DNA from: CAWHQZ01 sp963831645 | Lineage (GTDB): Bacteria; Pseudomonadota; Alphaproteobacteria; Rhizobiales; Aestuariivirgaceae | NCBI GenBank assembly: GCA_963831645.1 | Contig: CAWHQZ010000006.1 | Coordinates: forward strand, 124,001-188,000 | DNA length: 64,000 nt | Direction: 5' to 3' | Shown: positions 9,831 to 24,443 of the stretch, one piece after another | Layout: every line of letters starts with the position of its first letter | How positions within the stretch are numbered: position 1 is the stretch's first letter | Position numbers and translations under genes: made by a program | The notes under the pieces: generated by a model | Seen by the model: the letters and a program-made list of their open reading frames with translations, nothing else | Database searches by the model: none | Told to the model about the DNA's origin: nothing

Positions 9831-10395
9831 GGCGCCGGGCGTCTACCCCAACTCCGCCGCCGTGATCGACGCCGGCGGCGCCTACCTCGGCAAATACCGG
9901 AAGACCCATATTCCCGACCTGAAATCCTGGCCGGAGAAGTTCTTCTTCAAGCCGGGCAATCTCGGGTTCCCGGTTTTCGACACGGCGTTCTGCAAGCTCG
10001 GCGTCTATATCTGTTATGACCGGCACTTTCCCGAGGGCTATCGGGCGCTCGCCCTGAAGGGCGCCGAGCTCATCATCACGCCGTCGGCGACCGGCCCGCA
10101 CAGCCGGCACATCTGGGAGCTCGAGGTGCAGGCGGCGGCGGTGGCGAACGGCCTTTTCATCGGCGCGATCAACCGGGTCGGCGAGGAAGCGCCCTGGAAC
10201 GTCGCCCGCTTCTTCGGCGCGAGCTTCTTCACCAGCCCGCGCGGCGAAATCCTCGCGCAGGGGGGCGACGGCGACGAGTTGGTGATCGCCGACCTGGATC
10301 TCGCGCAGGTCCGCGAGGTCCGTCACGAGTGGCAGTTCTTTCGTGATCGGCGGCCGGAGGCGTATGGGATATTGAGCGACCCTGCGGCGATATGA
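9826..10395 (+). pseudogene. Nitrilase-superfamily amidohydrolase (beta-ureidopropionase / N-carbamoyl-amidase type), 5'-truncated
   Basis: Carbon-nitrogen hydrolase fold. It contains the catalytic Lys region LGKYRKTHIPD and the nucleophile Cys in YICYDRHFPEGYRALALKGA, then PSATGPHSRHIWELE and the C-terminal FFRDRRPEAYGIL. The first ~100 residues, which carry the catalytic Glu, are absent. The match begins at PGVYPNSAAVIDAGG, next to a foreign remnant. The closest known functions are hydrolysis of N-carbamoyl-beta-amino acids or carbamoyl amines. Its stop overlaps the GntR gene start by ATGA, so the original genes were co-transcribed. Confidence 0.82.
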
Positions 10396-11132
10396 CCTCG
10401 ACCGGCCAAACCACAGCGATCAAAAGCATGCTTCAGAAGCCGGCCGGCGGCCAGACCACGCGCGCGGCTGCAGTCTATGAGTCGGTCCGCCACGACATTC
10501 TCGCCTGCAAGCTCAAGCCCGGCCAGTGGTTGCGCTCGGAAGCGATGAAACTCGAATATGACGCCGGCGTCTCGACCATAAGGGAGGCATTTTCGCGTCT
10601 CGCGGCGGAAGGCCTCATTCAGCTCGTCGACCAGCGCGGAGCACGCGTGGCGCCGGTCTCTGAGGCCGACCTCCGCGATCTCCTCCATGTGCGCGAGCAC
10701 GTCGAGAGCCTGGCGCTCGACTGGGCGATCCGCCGGGGCGACGAGCAGTGGGAAGCCCGCGTCGTCTCTGCTTTCCACATGTTCCGGAAGAGCCTGCTGC
10801 GCGGCAGCCCCAACCTGTCGGATGACAGCGAAGTCCAGGACCGTCACGAGGCGTTCCATCTCGCGCTTGTGGCGGCATGTAGCTCGCCGCGGCTCCTGCA
10901 GTGGATCGGCGAGATCTACGGACAGACCCAGCGCTACCGGCTGATCGCCGACTACGGGCGATCCTGGGACAGCGACGTCCTTGCCGAGCACGAGGAGATC
11001 ATGAAGGCGGCGCTCGACCGCGAGGCCGAGCGCGCCTGCCTCCTGTTCCGGAACCACGCCGGCAAGACGATCGATCTCGCGCTCGCCAATCTCGCCCGCT
11101 TCATCGAAATGCAGGCCCCGGTCGGCGCATGA
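10392..11132 (+). CDS. GntR-family transcriptional regulator, FCD type
   Basis: 246 residues. The N-terminal winged helix (roughly residues 25-90) reads AAAVYESVRHDILACKLKPG, then STIREAFSRLAAEGLIQLVD. The C-terminal all-helical FCD ligand domain (LLHVREHVESLALDWAIR, DRHEAFHLALVAAC, then LAEHEEIMKAALDRE) usually binds an organic acid or a metal-coordinated effector. It is translationally coupled (ATGA) to the nitrilase upstream and lies 16 bases before the aminotransferase, so it probably controls this small catabolic unit. One frame, no damage. Confidence 0.9.
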   Translation: MTSTGQTTAIKSMLQKPAGGQTTRAAAVYESVRHDILACKLKPGQWLRSEAMKLEYDAGVSTIREAFSRLAAEGLIQLVDQRGARVAPVSEADLRDLLHVREHVESLALDWAIRRGDEQWEARVVSAFHMFRKSLLRGSPNLSDDSEVQDRHEAFHLALVAACSSPRLLQWIGEIYGQTQRYRLIADYGRSWDSDVLAEHEEIMKAALDREAERACLLFRNHAGKTIDLALANLARFIEMQAPVGA

Positions 11133-11148
11133 AGGAGAAGAGCGAGCT

Positions 11149-12122
11149 ATGACCCAGGCCGGCGTTCTGGCGGAGGAGGCGCTGCCGGCGATCGAGGCCC
11201 GTCACCGCGATCCGATGAAATATCCGCCCGGCGTCTTCTATGCCGACGGCCAGTACCTGCCGATGTCGGAGGCCAAGGTATCGGTGCTCGACTACGGCTT
11301 CCTCCATTCCGACGTCACCTACGATACCGTCCATGTGTGGCAGGGCCGCTTCTTCAGGCTCGATCTGCATCTCGACCGATTCTTCGGCGGGGTCGACAGG
11401 CTGCGCATGACCCTGCCCTTCGGCCGGGACAGCGTGCGGCGGGTGCTGATGAATTGCGTGGCGCTCTCGGGCTTGCGCGAACTCCTATGTGGAGATGATC
11501 TGCACGCGCGGCAGCTCGCCCGTCTTCAGCCGCGACCCGCGCGACGCGGTGAACCGGTTCATGGCCTTCGCCGTGCCGTTCGGGTCGGTCGCCAATGAAG
11601 AACAGAAAGCCCGCGGCCTCAATGTCGCGATCAGCGACAGCGTGCGCATCCCGCCCCAGTCGGTCGACCCGCGCATCAAGAACTACCATTGGCTCGATCT
11701 GGTGCGCGGCCTCTTCGATGCCTACGACAAGGGCGCCGAAACGGCACTGATCCGGGATCTCGACGGCAACATCGCCGAGGGGCCCGGGTTCAACGTCTTC
11801 GTCGTGGTGAACGGTCAATTTGAAAACACCCGCGGCGAGCGTGCTCATGGGCATTACCCGCCGCACCGTCTTCGACCTGTGCCGGGAGCTGGCGCTTCCG
11901 GTGACGACCGGGCCGGTTTCGGTCGCGGAGCTCAGAAGCGAAGTCGCCGACGAAGTTTTCATAACCTCGACCGCTGGAGGTATCATGGCTGTTACGCGAG
12001 TCGAAGACGTCCCCATCGCCAACGGCAGGATCGGCCGTGTCACCGAGGCTCTTACGGAAGCGTATTGGCGGAAGCACTCCGATCCAGGCTGGTCCGAAGC
12101 CGTGGCGTATCCCGGCGTCTGA
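11149..12122 (+). CDS. Class IV PLP aminotransferase (branched-chain / (R)-amine type), two frameshifts
   Basis: Fold-type IV aminotransferase. It reads FYADGQYLPMSEAKVSVLDYG, with the next residues GFLHSDVTYDT, then the PLP lysine in RIKNYHWLDLVRG, the cofactor loop ETALIRDLDGNIAEGPGFNV and the C-terminal phosphate-binding region LMGITRRTVFDLC and EVFITSTAGGIMAV. Two frame changes (about 11487 and 11820) break an otherwise normal ~320-residue gene. The family includes branched-chain and D-amino acid aminotransferases and (R)-selective amine transaminases. The substrate cannot be told from sequence alone. Starts 16 bases after the GntR gene. Confidence 0.85.
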
Positions 12123-12148
12123 TTTCTTTCAGAGTCTGGCTCCCCGAG

Positions 12149-12938
12149 CTAACTCAGATGGCATCCCGCCCGCCGAGCGCCTTCGACATACTCATCGATA
12201 ATCTGCCGAAACCGCACCGGCCCGAAGCTCGCGAAGTGCCCGCCATGCACGATCGAGACGGGCAGCGACAGCAGGCGTTGCATGGTCTCCACATAGACCG
12301 CGCGGTCGGAGTGGTAGACATCGTCGATCAGCGGACCGTCATAGACGATGTCACCTGATAAGAAGATGCCCGTTCGACGCTCGAAGAGCCCGATGCCGCC
12401 CGGCGAGTGCCCCGGCGTGTGAATTACTTCAAAGGCGCGATCTCCCAGATCGACGACGTCGCCGGCAGCCAGGATGCGGTTCGCCGCCGCCGGCAGGACG
12501 CGATAACGACCACTCTGCCAGCCTTCCGGCACGCGCAGGAACATCTCATCGGTCGCATAGCGGTCGGCGAGGGTGGCTTCATTGCGCGGATCGGCGAGGA
12601 TGTCCGCCTCGGCCCCATGCACGCAGCGGTCGGCAAACTCGTGGTGACCGCCGATGTGATCGAAGTGAGTGTGGCTGGCGACGCAAACGATCGGCCGGCC
12701 GGTGACCAGGCGAACGTGATCGCGCAGGCTGAAGTGCCCGAGGCCGGTGTCGAGCAGCAGGTCACGGTCGCGGCCGCGCACATGCCACATGTTGCAGCGA
12801 TAGAAAGGCTTGATCCACGGCTCATGAACGAGCGTCACGCCGTCGCTGAGTTTACGGCTCATGAACGAGCGTCACGCCGTCGGCCATCGCGATCGTCTCG
12901 TACCATTCCGCGGCGGCAACGGCGATCGGCCCGGTCAT
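12149..12938 (-). CDS. MBL-fold metallo-hydrolase with a 37-base tandem duplication near the start
   Basis: Metallo-beta-lactamase fold hydrolase with the zinc ligands HTHFDHIGG, HTPGHSPGG, SGDIVYDG and VHGGH. The natural start appears to be ATG 12938, five bases after the stop of the ABC ATPase gene, giving MTGPIAVAAAEWYETIAMAD and then GVTLVHEP. A 37-base tandem duplication then adds a stop and shifts frame. An internal ATG at 12862 (MSRKLSDGVTLVHEPWIKPF) keeps the rest open as 237 residues. It sits last in the pot-like transporter operon. The specific substrate is unknown. The truncated copy at 4.2 kb shows this gene has been duplicated. Confidence 0.88.
12817..12882. repeat. 29-base direct repeat, 37-base period
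   Basis: Two identical 29-base copies at 12817-12845 and 12854-12882 (each beginning ACGGCTCATGAACGAGCGTC). They duplicate the codons for GVTLVHEP at the start of the MBL-fold gene and introduce a stop between the copies. Confidence 0.9.
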
Positions 12939-12942
12939 CCTC

Positions 12943-14000
12943 CTATCTCGTCAGCAGGATGAGATCGCGGGTCGCGCAGTGGAAGTCGACGACGTCGCCT
13001 TCGCGCAAGGCACGTTGTAGCGGGCAGCCGCGCCAAGAACTCGCAGCCGGCGGCGACGGCGCGCACGCGCTTGAAGCTGCCCTGAAACACGGCATCGACG
13101 ATCCTGGCGTCCGGCAACTCCAGCGCATCTCGACCCGCCTTGCCCATCAACATATGTTCCGGCCGGATCGCCAGTGAGACTTCAGCTGCCTGCTTCTGCA
13201 TCGCCTTCGAGAAGCACCGGCCCGAACGCGGTGGCGATGCGCACGGCGCCCTTGCCGGCTTTCTCCACCCTGCCGGAGAGAATGGTGCTTTCGCCCATGA
13301 ATGTCGCGGTAAACAGGCTCGCCGGCCTGCGATAGATGCGGTCGGCCGGCCCCTCGTCCTCGATGCGGCCGGCATTCATGACGACGCACTGGTCGGCGAG
13401 CGCCATGGCCTCTTCCTGATCATGGGTGACATGGACGAAGGCGGTGCCGACGCGTTTCTGGATCGCCTTCAGCTCGTCCTGCATCTGGCGGCGCAGCTTG
13501 AGATCGAGTGCGCCGAGCGGCTCGTCGAGCAGCAGCACTGCCGGCTCCACCACCAGGGCGCGGGCGAGCGCGACACGCTGGCGCTGGCCGCCGGAGAGCT
13601 GATGCGGCTTCCTGTCAAAGGCCTCCGGCAGACCGACGAGCGCAAGGGCGGCCCGCGCCTTGCGGTCGCGTTCGGCCTTCGGCACGCCGCGCATCCGCAA
13701 ACCGAACCCGACATTGGCGCCCGCGGTCATGTGGGGGAACAGCGCGTAGTCCTGGAACACCGTCGTCGTCGGACGCCTCGACGGCGCAACCCGCGTGCAG
13801 TCTTTGCCCCGGATGCGCACGACCCCGGCGGAAGGCGCCAGAAAACCACCGAGAATTGACAGGAGCGTCGTCTTGCCCGAGCCCGAGGGGCCGAGCAGCA
13901 CGGTGTAGCTGCCCTCGGCGATGTCGAGCGAAACGTCAGCGAGCGCACGCACACCGCCGAAGCTGTGCGAAACGTCCCTGATCTCCACCAGGCAAGTCAT
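12943..14000 (-). CDS. Spermidine/putrescine-type ABC transporter ATP-binding protein, frameshifts near 3' end
   Basis: PotA-like ATPase. It has Walker A LLGPSGSGKTTLLSILGG, Q-loop VFQDYALFPHM, signature QLSGGQRQRVALARAL, Walker B VLLLDEPLGALDLKLR and H-loop VHVTHDQEEAM. The C-terminal TOBE domain (LAIRPEHMLMG, then GDVVDFHCATRDLILLTR) continues after frame changes near 13190 and 13020. It overlaps the downstream permease-gene stop (ATGA at 13997-14000). It supplies energy to the two permeases encoded upstream. Confidence 0.9.
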
Positions 14001-14781
14001 GACGGACGCTTGCGCAGGACGACGAGCTCGAGCAGGAAAACCAGCGCGATCGATACCGCGAACACCAGCGATCCCACGGCGTTGGTCTTCGGGTTGAGGC
14101 CGGAGCGCAGCAGGTTCCAGATCTCGACCGGCAACGTGGTGTCGAAGCGGGTGAGCAGGAAGGCGATGACGAACTCATCCCAGGAGAAGGTGATCGACAG
14201 GAAGAAGCTGGCGAACAGCGCCGGCCACAACATCGGCGCGGTGATCGAGCGTCAGCACTTGCCATTCGGCGGCCCCCAGATCGCGCGCCGCGCGTTCGGC
14301 ATTGGCCTGTTGCTCGCCCATCTGGCTGTAGATGATGGCGAAGCACAGCGGCAGGTTGATCACCACATGACCGATGCCGGCGGCGGCCAGCGATTTTGCA
14401 ACGCCCAGGCCGTTGAACAGGATGAGCAGGCCCATGCCGATGATCAGGTAGGAGACGGTGAGCGGCAGCGTCAGAAAGGCCCGTAGCCAGCCCGAACCGG
14501 GTAAGGTAGTGCCGGGCAAGGCCCCAGGCGGCGAGAAACCCGAGGACGACGGCCACCGCGGAGGAGAGCGTCGCGACGATGAGCGAGTTGACGAGCGCCG
14601 AGGTGAGCCGGCCGTCGGACAGCACGGCCTGATACCAGCGAAGCGACGGGCCGTTGAACGGCGGAACGGGCAACGTCGTTCCCTGGAAGGAGAACAGCAC
14701 CAGCACCACGACGGGGAGAAAAATGAACCCATAGACGAGCGCCGCGTAGGAGACGCCGAGGCCGCGCAGCAACGGACCCAC
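13997..14781 (-). CDS. Spermidine/putrescine-type ABC transporter permease (PotC-like), frameshifted
   Basis: Inner-membrane permease with six predicted helices. It begins MGPLLRGLGVSYAALVYGFI and reads LRAFLTLPLTVSYLIIGMGL and GAAEWQVLT (EAA-type loop), then FASFFLSITFSWDEFVIAF, a segment typical of PotC. Frame changes near 14475 and 14245 interrupt the reading. Starts 3 bases after the stop of the partner permease gene. It forms the channel with that permease. Confidence 0.87.
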
Positions 14782-14784
14782 CGG

Positions 14785-15633
14785 TCACACCCGCTCGATC
14801 TTGAGCCAGCGCGCGCAACCCAGGTAGGCGATCGACACCGCGGCCATGAGGATGAGCGAGAGCGCGGAAGCGAGCGGGAAATCGCCGCGCCGCCCGATCT
14901 GCATCATGATCAGCTGCGGCATCAGCAGCTCGTTGTTGCCGCCGAGGATCTGCGGCGTGATGTAATCGCCGATCGCCAGGACGAAGGTGAGGAACGCGCC
15001 GACCATGATGCCCGGCAGGGTCAGCGGCAGGATGACGTGCAGGAAGGTCCGCACCGGACCGGCGCCGAGGTCGGCCGCCGCCCGGCGGTAGTTCGGGCTG
15101 AGCTGCTTGAGACTGGCATAGATGGTGAGCGTCAACAGCATCACGAAGAAATGCACGAAGCCGACGATGGTGGCGGTGCGCGTGTTGGCGAGCTGCACCG
15201 GCTCCGCGAGCACGCCCAGCGCCAGCAGCGTGTCGTTGACGACGCCCTGCTCGGCGAGCACCAGCAGCCAGCTGTAGGAGCGCACCACGTAGGAGGTCCA
15301 GAACGGCAGGACGGCGAGAATGAGCGCCAGGCGCTGCCAGCGCTCCGGCACCAGCTCGCAGAGAATCCAGGCGAAGGGATAGGCGAGGACGATCGAGACG
15401 ACGGTGACCACGGCGGTCACCTCGAGCGAATTCGTCATCGCCCGCCAGTAGCTGGGGTTGGTGAAGAACTGCGCGTAGTTGCTGAACGTGAGGCCGCGCC
15501 GCATCGCCGGCCGTGACGCTCATCAGCGCCATGACCGCGAACGGCAACGCGAAAAACACGAGCGTGAACAGCAGTGCGGGGCCGACGACGGCCCATGGCA
15601 GCAGCCGGGTCAGAATCGTGCGGCCCGCTTCAC
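14785..15633 (-). CDS. Spermidine/putrescine-type ABC transporter permease (PotB-like), one frameshift
   Basis: Permease partner of the PotC-like protein. It likely starts at GTG 15633, overlapping the stop of the binding-protein gene (GTGA). The first helix reads LPWAVVGPALLFTLVFFALP, then after a frame change near 15510 RRGLTFSNYAQFFTNPSYWR, helices including FWTSYVVRSYSWLLVL, and the EAA loop LSPNYRRAAADLGAGPVRTF followed by VILPLTLPGI and IGDYITPQILGG. These are hallmarks of PotB/PotH. Confidence 0.87.
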
Positions 15634-16683
15634 TTGGCCTGCAGCATTTCGGTCCAGGTATCCTGCATCTTCTTGTCGAGCGCCTCGTCCGGCGCCGGAT
15701 AGGGCTGCGAGCGCGCCAGGAAGCCGGGCTGCTCGTCGACATGCAGGATCTTTTTCTGCTCTTCGGTAAGCGCCGCCTTGGTGCTGGCCGGCATGCCCCA
15801 GTAGCAGGATGAGGTGGCCAGCCGCGCCTGGCCCTCGGGGCTCATCACATATTGGATGAACTTGAGCGCCAGGTCCTTCTTCTTGCTGGCCGAGAACATC
15901 GCCAGCGACTGCGACCACAGGATGCCGCCTTCCTTCGGCAGCGTGAAGTCCAGCTTCGGGTTTTCCTTGGCGAGGCCGGCGGTCACGAATTCGCCGCCGC
16001 CCACCAGGATGTCGACCTCGCCGGTGGCGAGCGCCGTCTGGCTGGCGACGATCTCGCCCACGAGCTTGGCGTTGGCCTTCATCTTCAGAAGAACCTCCTT
16101 GATCGCCGGCAGGTCGGCCTCGGTCAGCTCCGGAGTGTTCTTGCCGATGGCGAGCGCCGCCATGCCGATGATCGGCAGATAATAATCGTAGATGGCGATG
16201 CGGCCCTTGTATTTGGGACCGAGCAGCGATTCGAGCGACTGCATGTCGGCTGGATCGACCTTGCTCTTGTCATAGCTCACGGTGTTGAAGCCGAACTTCT
16301 CGGTGATGCCGTAACGCTTGCCGTCGACCTTGGTGCTCGCATCCATGCGCACTTCGGGATAGAGATCGGCGATCGGCAGCTGGTCTTCCGGCAGCGGCTC
16401 GAACAGGCCCCTGGCGACACCGCGCGGCACATCGATCGAGTCGATCACCATGACGTCCCAGTCGCCCGGCTGCGACTGTTCGACGATGGCGAGGCCCGCT
16501 CCCGTCCCTTCGAACTCCTTGACGTTGACCTTGGACCCGGTCGCCTCTTCGAAGGGCTTGAGGAAATTGGGATCGGAATGGTCGCACCAGACGAGCGCGT
16601 TGAGCTCCTCGGCGGCAATCGCAGGCATGGCGACACCGCCAAAGGACTGCGACCGCAAGCATGAGCGCTGCAAAAATTTTCAT
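15630..16683 (-). CDS. Periplasmic polyamine-type substrate-binding protein (PotD/PotF-like)
   Basis: First gene of the transporter operon. ATG 16683 follows a good ribosome site (GGGAGG, 5-base spacing) and gives the signal peptide MKIFAALMLAVAVL. A one-base frame change near 16640 leads into AMPAIAAEELNALVWCDHSD. The mature protein (VNVKEFEGTGAGLAIVEQS, SYDKSKVDPADMQSLESLLG, VASQTALATGEVDILVGGGE) is typical of family 1 polyamine/Fe-type binding proteins. Ligand is probably a polyamine or related amine, by family only. Confidence 0.88.
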
Positions 16684-16775
16684 TCGAGCCTCCCGGGAGC
16701 TTTTGTTGTCATGAAGACATTTTTTATAGCGGCGCAGCATCCCTGTTCCAGCGTTTCGTGCTATGCTTCTCAAGC

Positions 16776-16798
16776 GACCCCGGCCCAGAGCCGGGGTC
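16776..16798. repeat. Perfect 9-bp palindrome (REP-like)
   Basis: GACCCCGGC, 5-base loop, GCCGGGGTC. A GC-rich palindrome of the kind scattered between alphaproteobacterial genes. It lies 93 bases upstream of the binding-protein start. Confidence 0.6.
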
Positions 16799-16922
16799 TT
16801 GGCCAATAGAGGGATGCCTATTTCCGCCTAGTTTAGGCGCATTTGAGCAATATTATTGCAAAGTTAGCCCCAAACCCAAAATGAACTTGCGTTGCGGCTC
16901 ACTGTCTGTCATATGTGCAAAT

Positions 16923-16941
16923 AGGACAGCTACACTGTCCT
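16923..16941. promoter_or_regulatory. Operator-like palindrome between divergent transcription units
   Basis: AGGACAG, 5-base loop CTACA, CTGTCCT: a perfect 7-bp inverted repeat in the 480-base gap between the leftward transporter operon and rightward gltB. A further half-site, CTGTC, lies about 20 bases upstream. It may be a regulator binding site. The T tract after it also allows a weak terminator. Confidence 0.4.
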
Positions 16942-16953
16942 TTTGAGGAAGTC

Positions 16954-17046
16954 ATGGACCGATTTGCAGGAAAAAGGGACCTGATGGGGGCCGACCGGCC
17001 CGCCTTCCTCGCTTCGCATGGGCGCAACGACGCCAAACTCAACTAG
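16954..17046 (+). CDS. Possible 30-residue leader peptide upstream of gltB
   Basis: ATG 16954 follows a fair ribosome site (GAGGAAG). The short frame reads MDRFAGKRDLMGADRPAFLA then SHGRNDAKLN. No homologue is recognised and no attenuator structure was seen. Weak candidate only. Confidence 0.2.
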   Translation: MDRFAGKRDLMGADRPAFLASHGRNDAKLN

Positions 17047-17162
17047 CGGCTCACCCCTTTCGAGGGTTGCGCCGGGTTTGCTTGCGGGGCCTCATGGCTC
17101 TCACTCACGCGCAACGCTTCGAACGGGACCGAGCCGGAACCGACGCATTGGGATGAGGCAAG

Positions 17163-21863
<4,701 letters not shown>

Positions 21864-21864
<1 letters not shown>

Positions 21865-23282
21865 TGGGCAAGGTCACGGGCTTTCTGGAGATCGACCGGC
21901 AGGAGCGCAAATACGCGCCCGCCGCCGACCGAATTCGCCACTACCAGGAGTTCGTAATTCCCCTATCCGAGGAAGCCACGCGCAACCAGGCTGCCCGCTG
22001 CATGAGCTGCGGCATCCCCTATTGTCACACCGGATGCCCCGTCAACAACCAGATCCCCGACTGGAATGATCTCGTCTACCTGGGCCACTGGCAGGAAGCG
22101 GCGCGTGACCTGCATTCGACGAACAATTTTCCCGAGTTCACCGGCCGCATATGTCCGGCTCCCTGCGAAGCCGCCTGCACGCTCAACATCGAGGAAGCGC
22201 CGGTAACCATCAAGACGATCGAATGCGCGATCGTCGACCGGGCCTGGCAGGAAGGCTGGATACGGCCGGAGCCGGCGGCCGAGAGGACCGGCAGAAAGGT
22301 TGCGATCGTGGGCTCCGGCGCGGCGGGCCTCGCCGCGGCCCAGCAGCTGGCGCGCGCAGGACATCAAGTCCACGTTTTCGAAAAGCACCGCAAGCCCGGC
22401 GGCCTGCTGCGCTACGGCATTCCCGACTTCAAGATGGAAAAACATCTGATCGACCGGCGGGCGCAGCAGCTCGAGGCAGAAGGCGTCAACTTTCACTACG
22501 GAACCCACATCGGCGTCACCCAGGATGCCAGGCAGCTCGTCGACAGCTTCGATGCGGTGTTGCTCACCGGGGGTGCGGAGAAGCCTCGCGACCTGCCGAT
22601 CCCGGGCCGGGACCTCGACGGCATTCACTTCGCCATGGATTACCTGCCGCAGCAGAACCGGCGGGTAGCGAAGGAGGCGCAACTCGACAACCGCCCGATC
22701 CTGGCGGGGGGCAGGCATGTGATCGTCATCGGCGGCGGCGACACGGGCTCGGACTGCATCGGCACCTCCGTACGTCAGGGTGCGCTGTCGGTCACCCAGC
22801 TCGAAATCATGCAACGACCGCCGGAACACGAAGACAAGGCGTTGACCTGGCCCGACTGGCCTTTGAAGCTCAGGACCTCATCGAGTCATCAGGAAGGCGC
22901 GGAGCGCGATTTCTCGGTTGTGACGAAATCCTTCGCCGGCGAACGCGGCAACGTCGAAAGGCTGCTGTGCATGCGCGTCGATGCGGCCATGCAGCCGATT
23001 GCCGGCACTGAATTCGAGCTCAGGGCTGATCTCGTTCTGCTCGCCATGGGATTCGTTCATCCCGTTCACGAAGGCATGCTTGCAAGCCTTGGCCTGAAGC
23101 TCGATCCGCGCGGCAATGTCGCGGCGAACGTAAACGACTACCGCGCCAGCCTCGACAAGGTGTTCGCTGCAGGCGACATGCGGCGGGGTCAGTCACTGGT
23201 GGTCTGGGCAATTCGCGAAGGCCGTCAGGCCGCGCGCGCGATTGACGAATTCCTCATGGGCGAGACGAATTTGCCGCGCTGA
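21864..23282 (+). CDS. gltD: Glutamate synthase small subunit
   Basis: 472 residues, intact. The N-terminal cysteine-rich 4Fe-4S region reads RCMSCGIPYCHTGCPVNNQI and GRICPAPCEAACTL. The FAD site is VAIVGSGAAGLAAAQQLARA and the NADPH site is HVIVIGGGDTGSDCIGTS. It transfers electrons from NADPH to GltB. The start ATG overlaps the gltB stop by one base (TGATG), so translation is coupled. Being undamaged, it argues that the gltB reading is an artefact. Confidence 0.97.
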
Positions 23283-23287
23283 TGGCG

Positions 23288-24433
23288 TCAGCGCGTGCTC
23301 CAGGTGAAATCATCGAACCGGCCGGTCTGCATCTTGGGCCAATGGCCGTTGATCAACAGCTGGCCGGCGCTGGACTCCGGCGGCACCCGGCGGCGAAGCT
23401 CGATAAGTGCGGTGAACGGCGTTTCAAGACTGTCGCTCTTGCCCACCCCGATATCGGCTGCAACCGCTCGGATCGCCAGCACGGCGCCCGCCCACAACGG
23501 ATCGGCAACCATGACCGTCATTTCGGTCTCTTGCTTGGCACCAGCGGCTTGTCCGAACAGCGGCAGGCGCGGCTTGTCGCGGACCTCCACCGTGGCTGCG
23601 ACGGCGGCTGGGGCGTCATCGTGCGGTGACACAAACTTGAACGCCGGCTTGCCGTCAGCTTCGTCGATGTCCCTGCGGATCGCTTCGAGGATCAGTTCTC
23701 CGAGCCGGCTGTTGCCAGCTTTCAGGAAATGGATGCCGTCCTTGGTGCGCAGTCGGGTCAGCCGTCCTTCATGATCCAAGCCCCGATCGGTATAGCGGTC
23801 TTCCGCGTCGGCAAATGCCCGACGGGTCTGGACGAAGCGAATTTTCGCCTTTGCCGCCCGGTCGCGGTGAATGGTCGCGATGTATTTCGCCTCCTCTTCG
23901 AGGGGTTCGGGACCCATCGGCGGCAGCTCGACCCAGTAGATGGCCGTCCCTTGCTGCCTCAGAATATCGACGAGCGCGTCAATCCGCGCGGCATAGGTGG
24001 TGGCCCAATCAGGCGTTCGGAATACCACCGGTCCCGTAGTGGCGCGAATGTCCTGACCATCGTTGGCGCCCAGGAAGATCACCGCGATATCGATGCTCCG
24101 GCGCTCGAGAACTTTGGGCAGGGCTGCCGCCCAGTCATAGAATTCCGGCCGTGCCAGCCCGGAATCATCCTTGAACCGGCCGTCGATGCTCAATCTGAGG
24201 TCGCCGTCCGCCAGTCGCGCCATACCGGCAAACAAGCTGGCGGCGAGCGAATTGCCGAACACGAACACCTGATAGGTATCCTTGGGCTCGCCTAGATAGG
24301 ATTCCGATGTGCTCGCCCGGCTGGTGACTGCTGCAGGTGCATTCGTGGAGGCGTCGTTCGACGGATCCTGCGCTGCGGCGGGTGCTGCTGCAAGAAGCCC
24401 CGCAACACACAAGAAAGCGACCAGCCTCCACAT
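23288..24433 (-). CDS. Periplasmic SGNH-hydrolase family protein (DUF459)
   Basis: Starts with a signal peptide (MWRLVAFLCVAGLLAAAPAA). SGNH blocks: I VFVFGNSLAASLFAGM (Ser nucleophile, Asn in place of the usual Asp before it), III IFLGANDGQD, V KDGIHFLKAG. Family members are thought to act as esterases on cell-envelope polymers. The exact substrate is unknown. It begins about 10 bases after the lytic transglycosylase gene on the same strand, which supports a cell-wall role. Convergent with gltD, 5 bases apart. Confidence 0.88.
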   Translation of the reverse strand: MWRLVAFLCVAGLLAAAPAAAQDPSNDASTNAPAAVTSRASTSESYLGEPKDTYQVFVFGNSLAASLFAGMARLADGDLRLSIDGRFKDDSGLARPEFYDWAAALPKVLERRSIDIAVIFLGANDGQDIRATTGPVVFRTPDWATTYAARIDALVDILRQQGTAIYWVELPPMGPEPLEEEAKYIATIHRDRAAKAKIRFVQTRRAFADAEDRYTDRGLDHEGRLTRLRTKDGIHFLKAGNSRLGELILEAIRRDIDEADGKPAFKFVSPHDDAPAAVAATVEVRDKPRLPLFGQAAGAKQETEMTVMVADPLWAGAVLAIRAVAADIGVGKSDSLETPFTALIELRRRVPPESSAGQLLINGHWPKMQTGRFDDFTWSTR

Positions 24434-24443
24434 GTCCCAAGTC

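Noticed and set aside
12817..12882. CRISPR-like repeat
   Set aside because: Only two copies, with an 8-base spacer, lying inside a gene. It is a tandem duplication.
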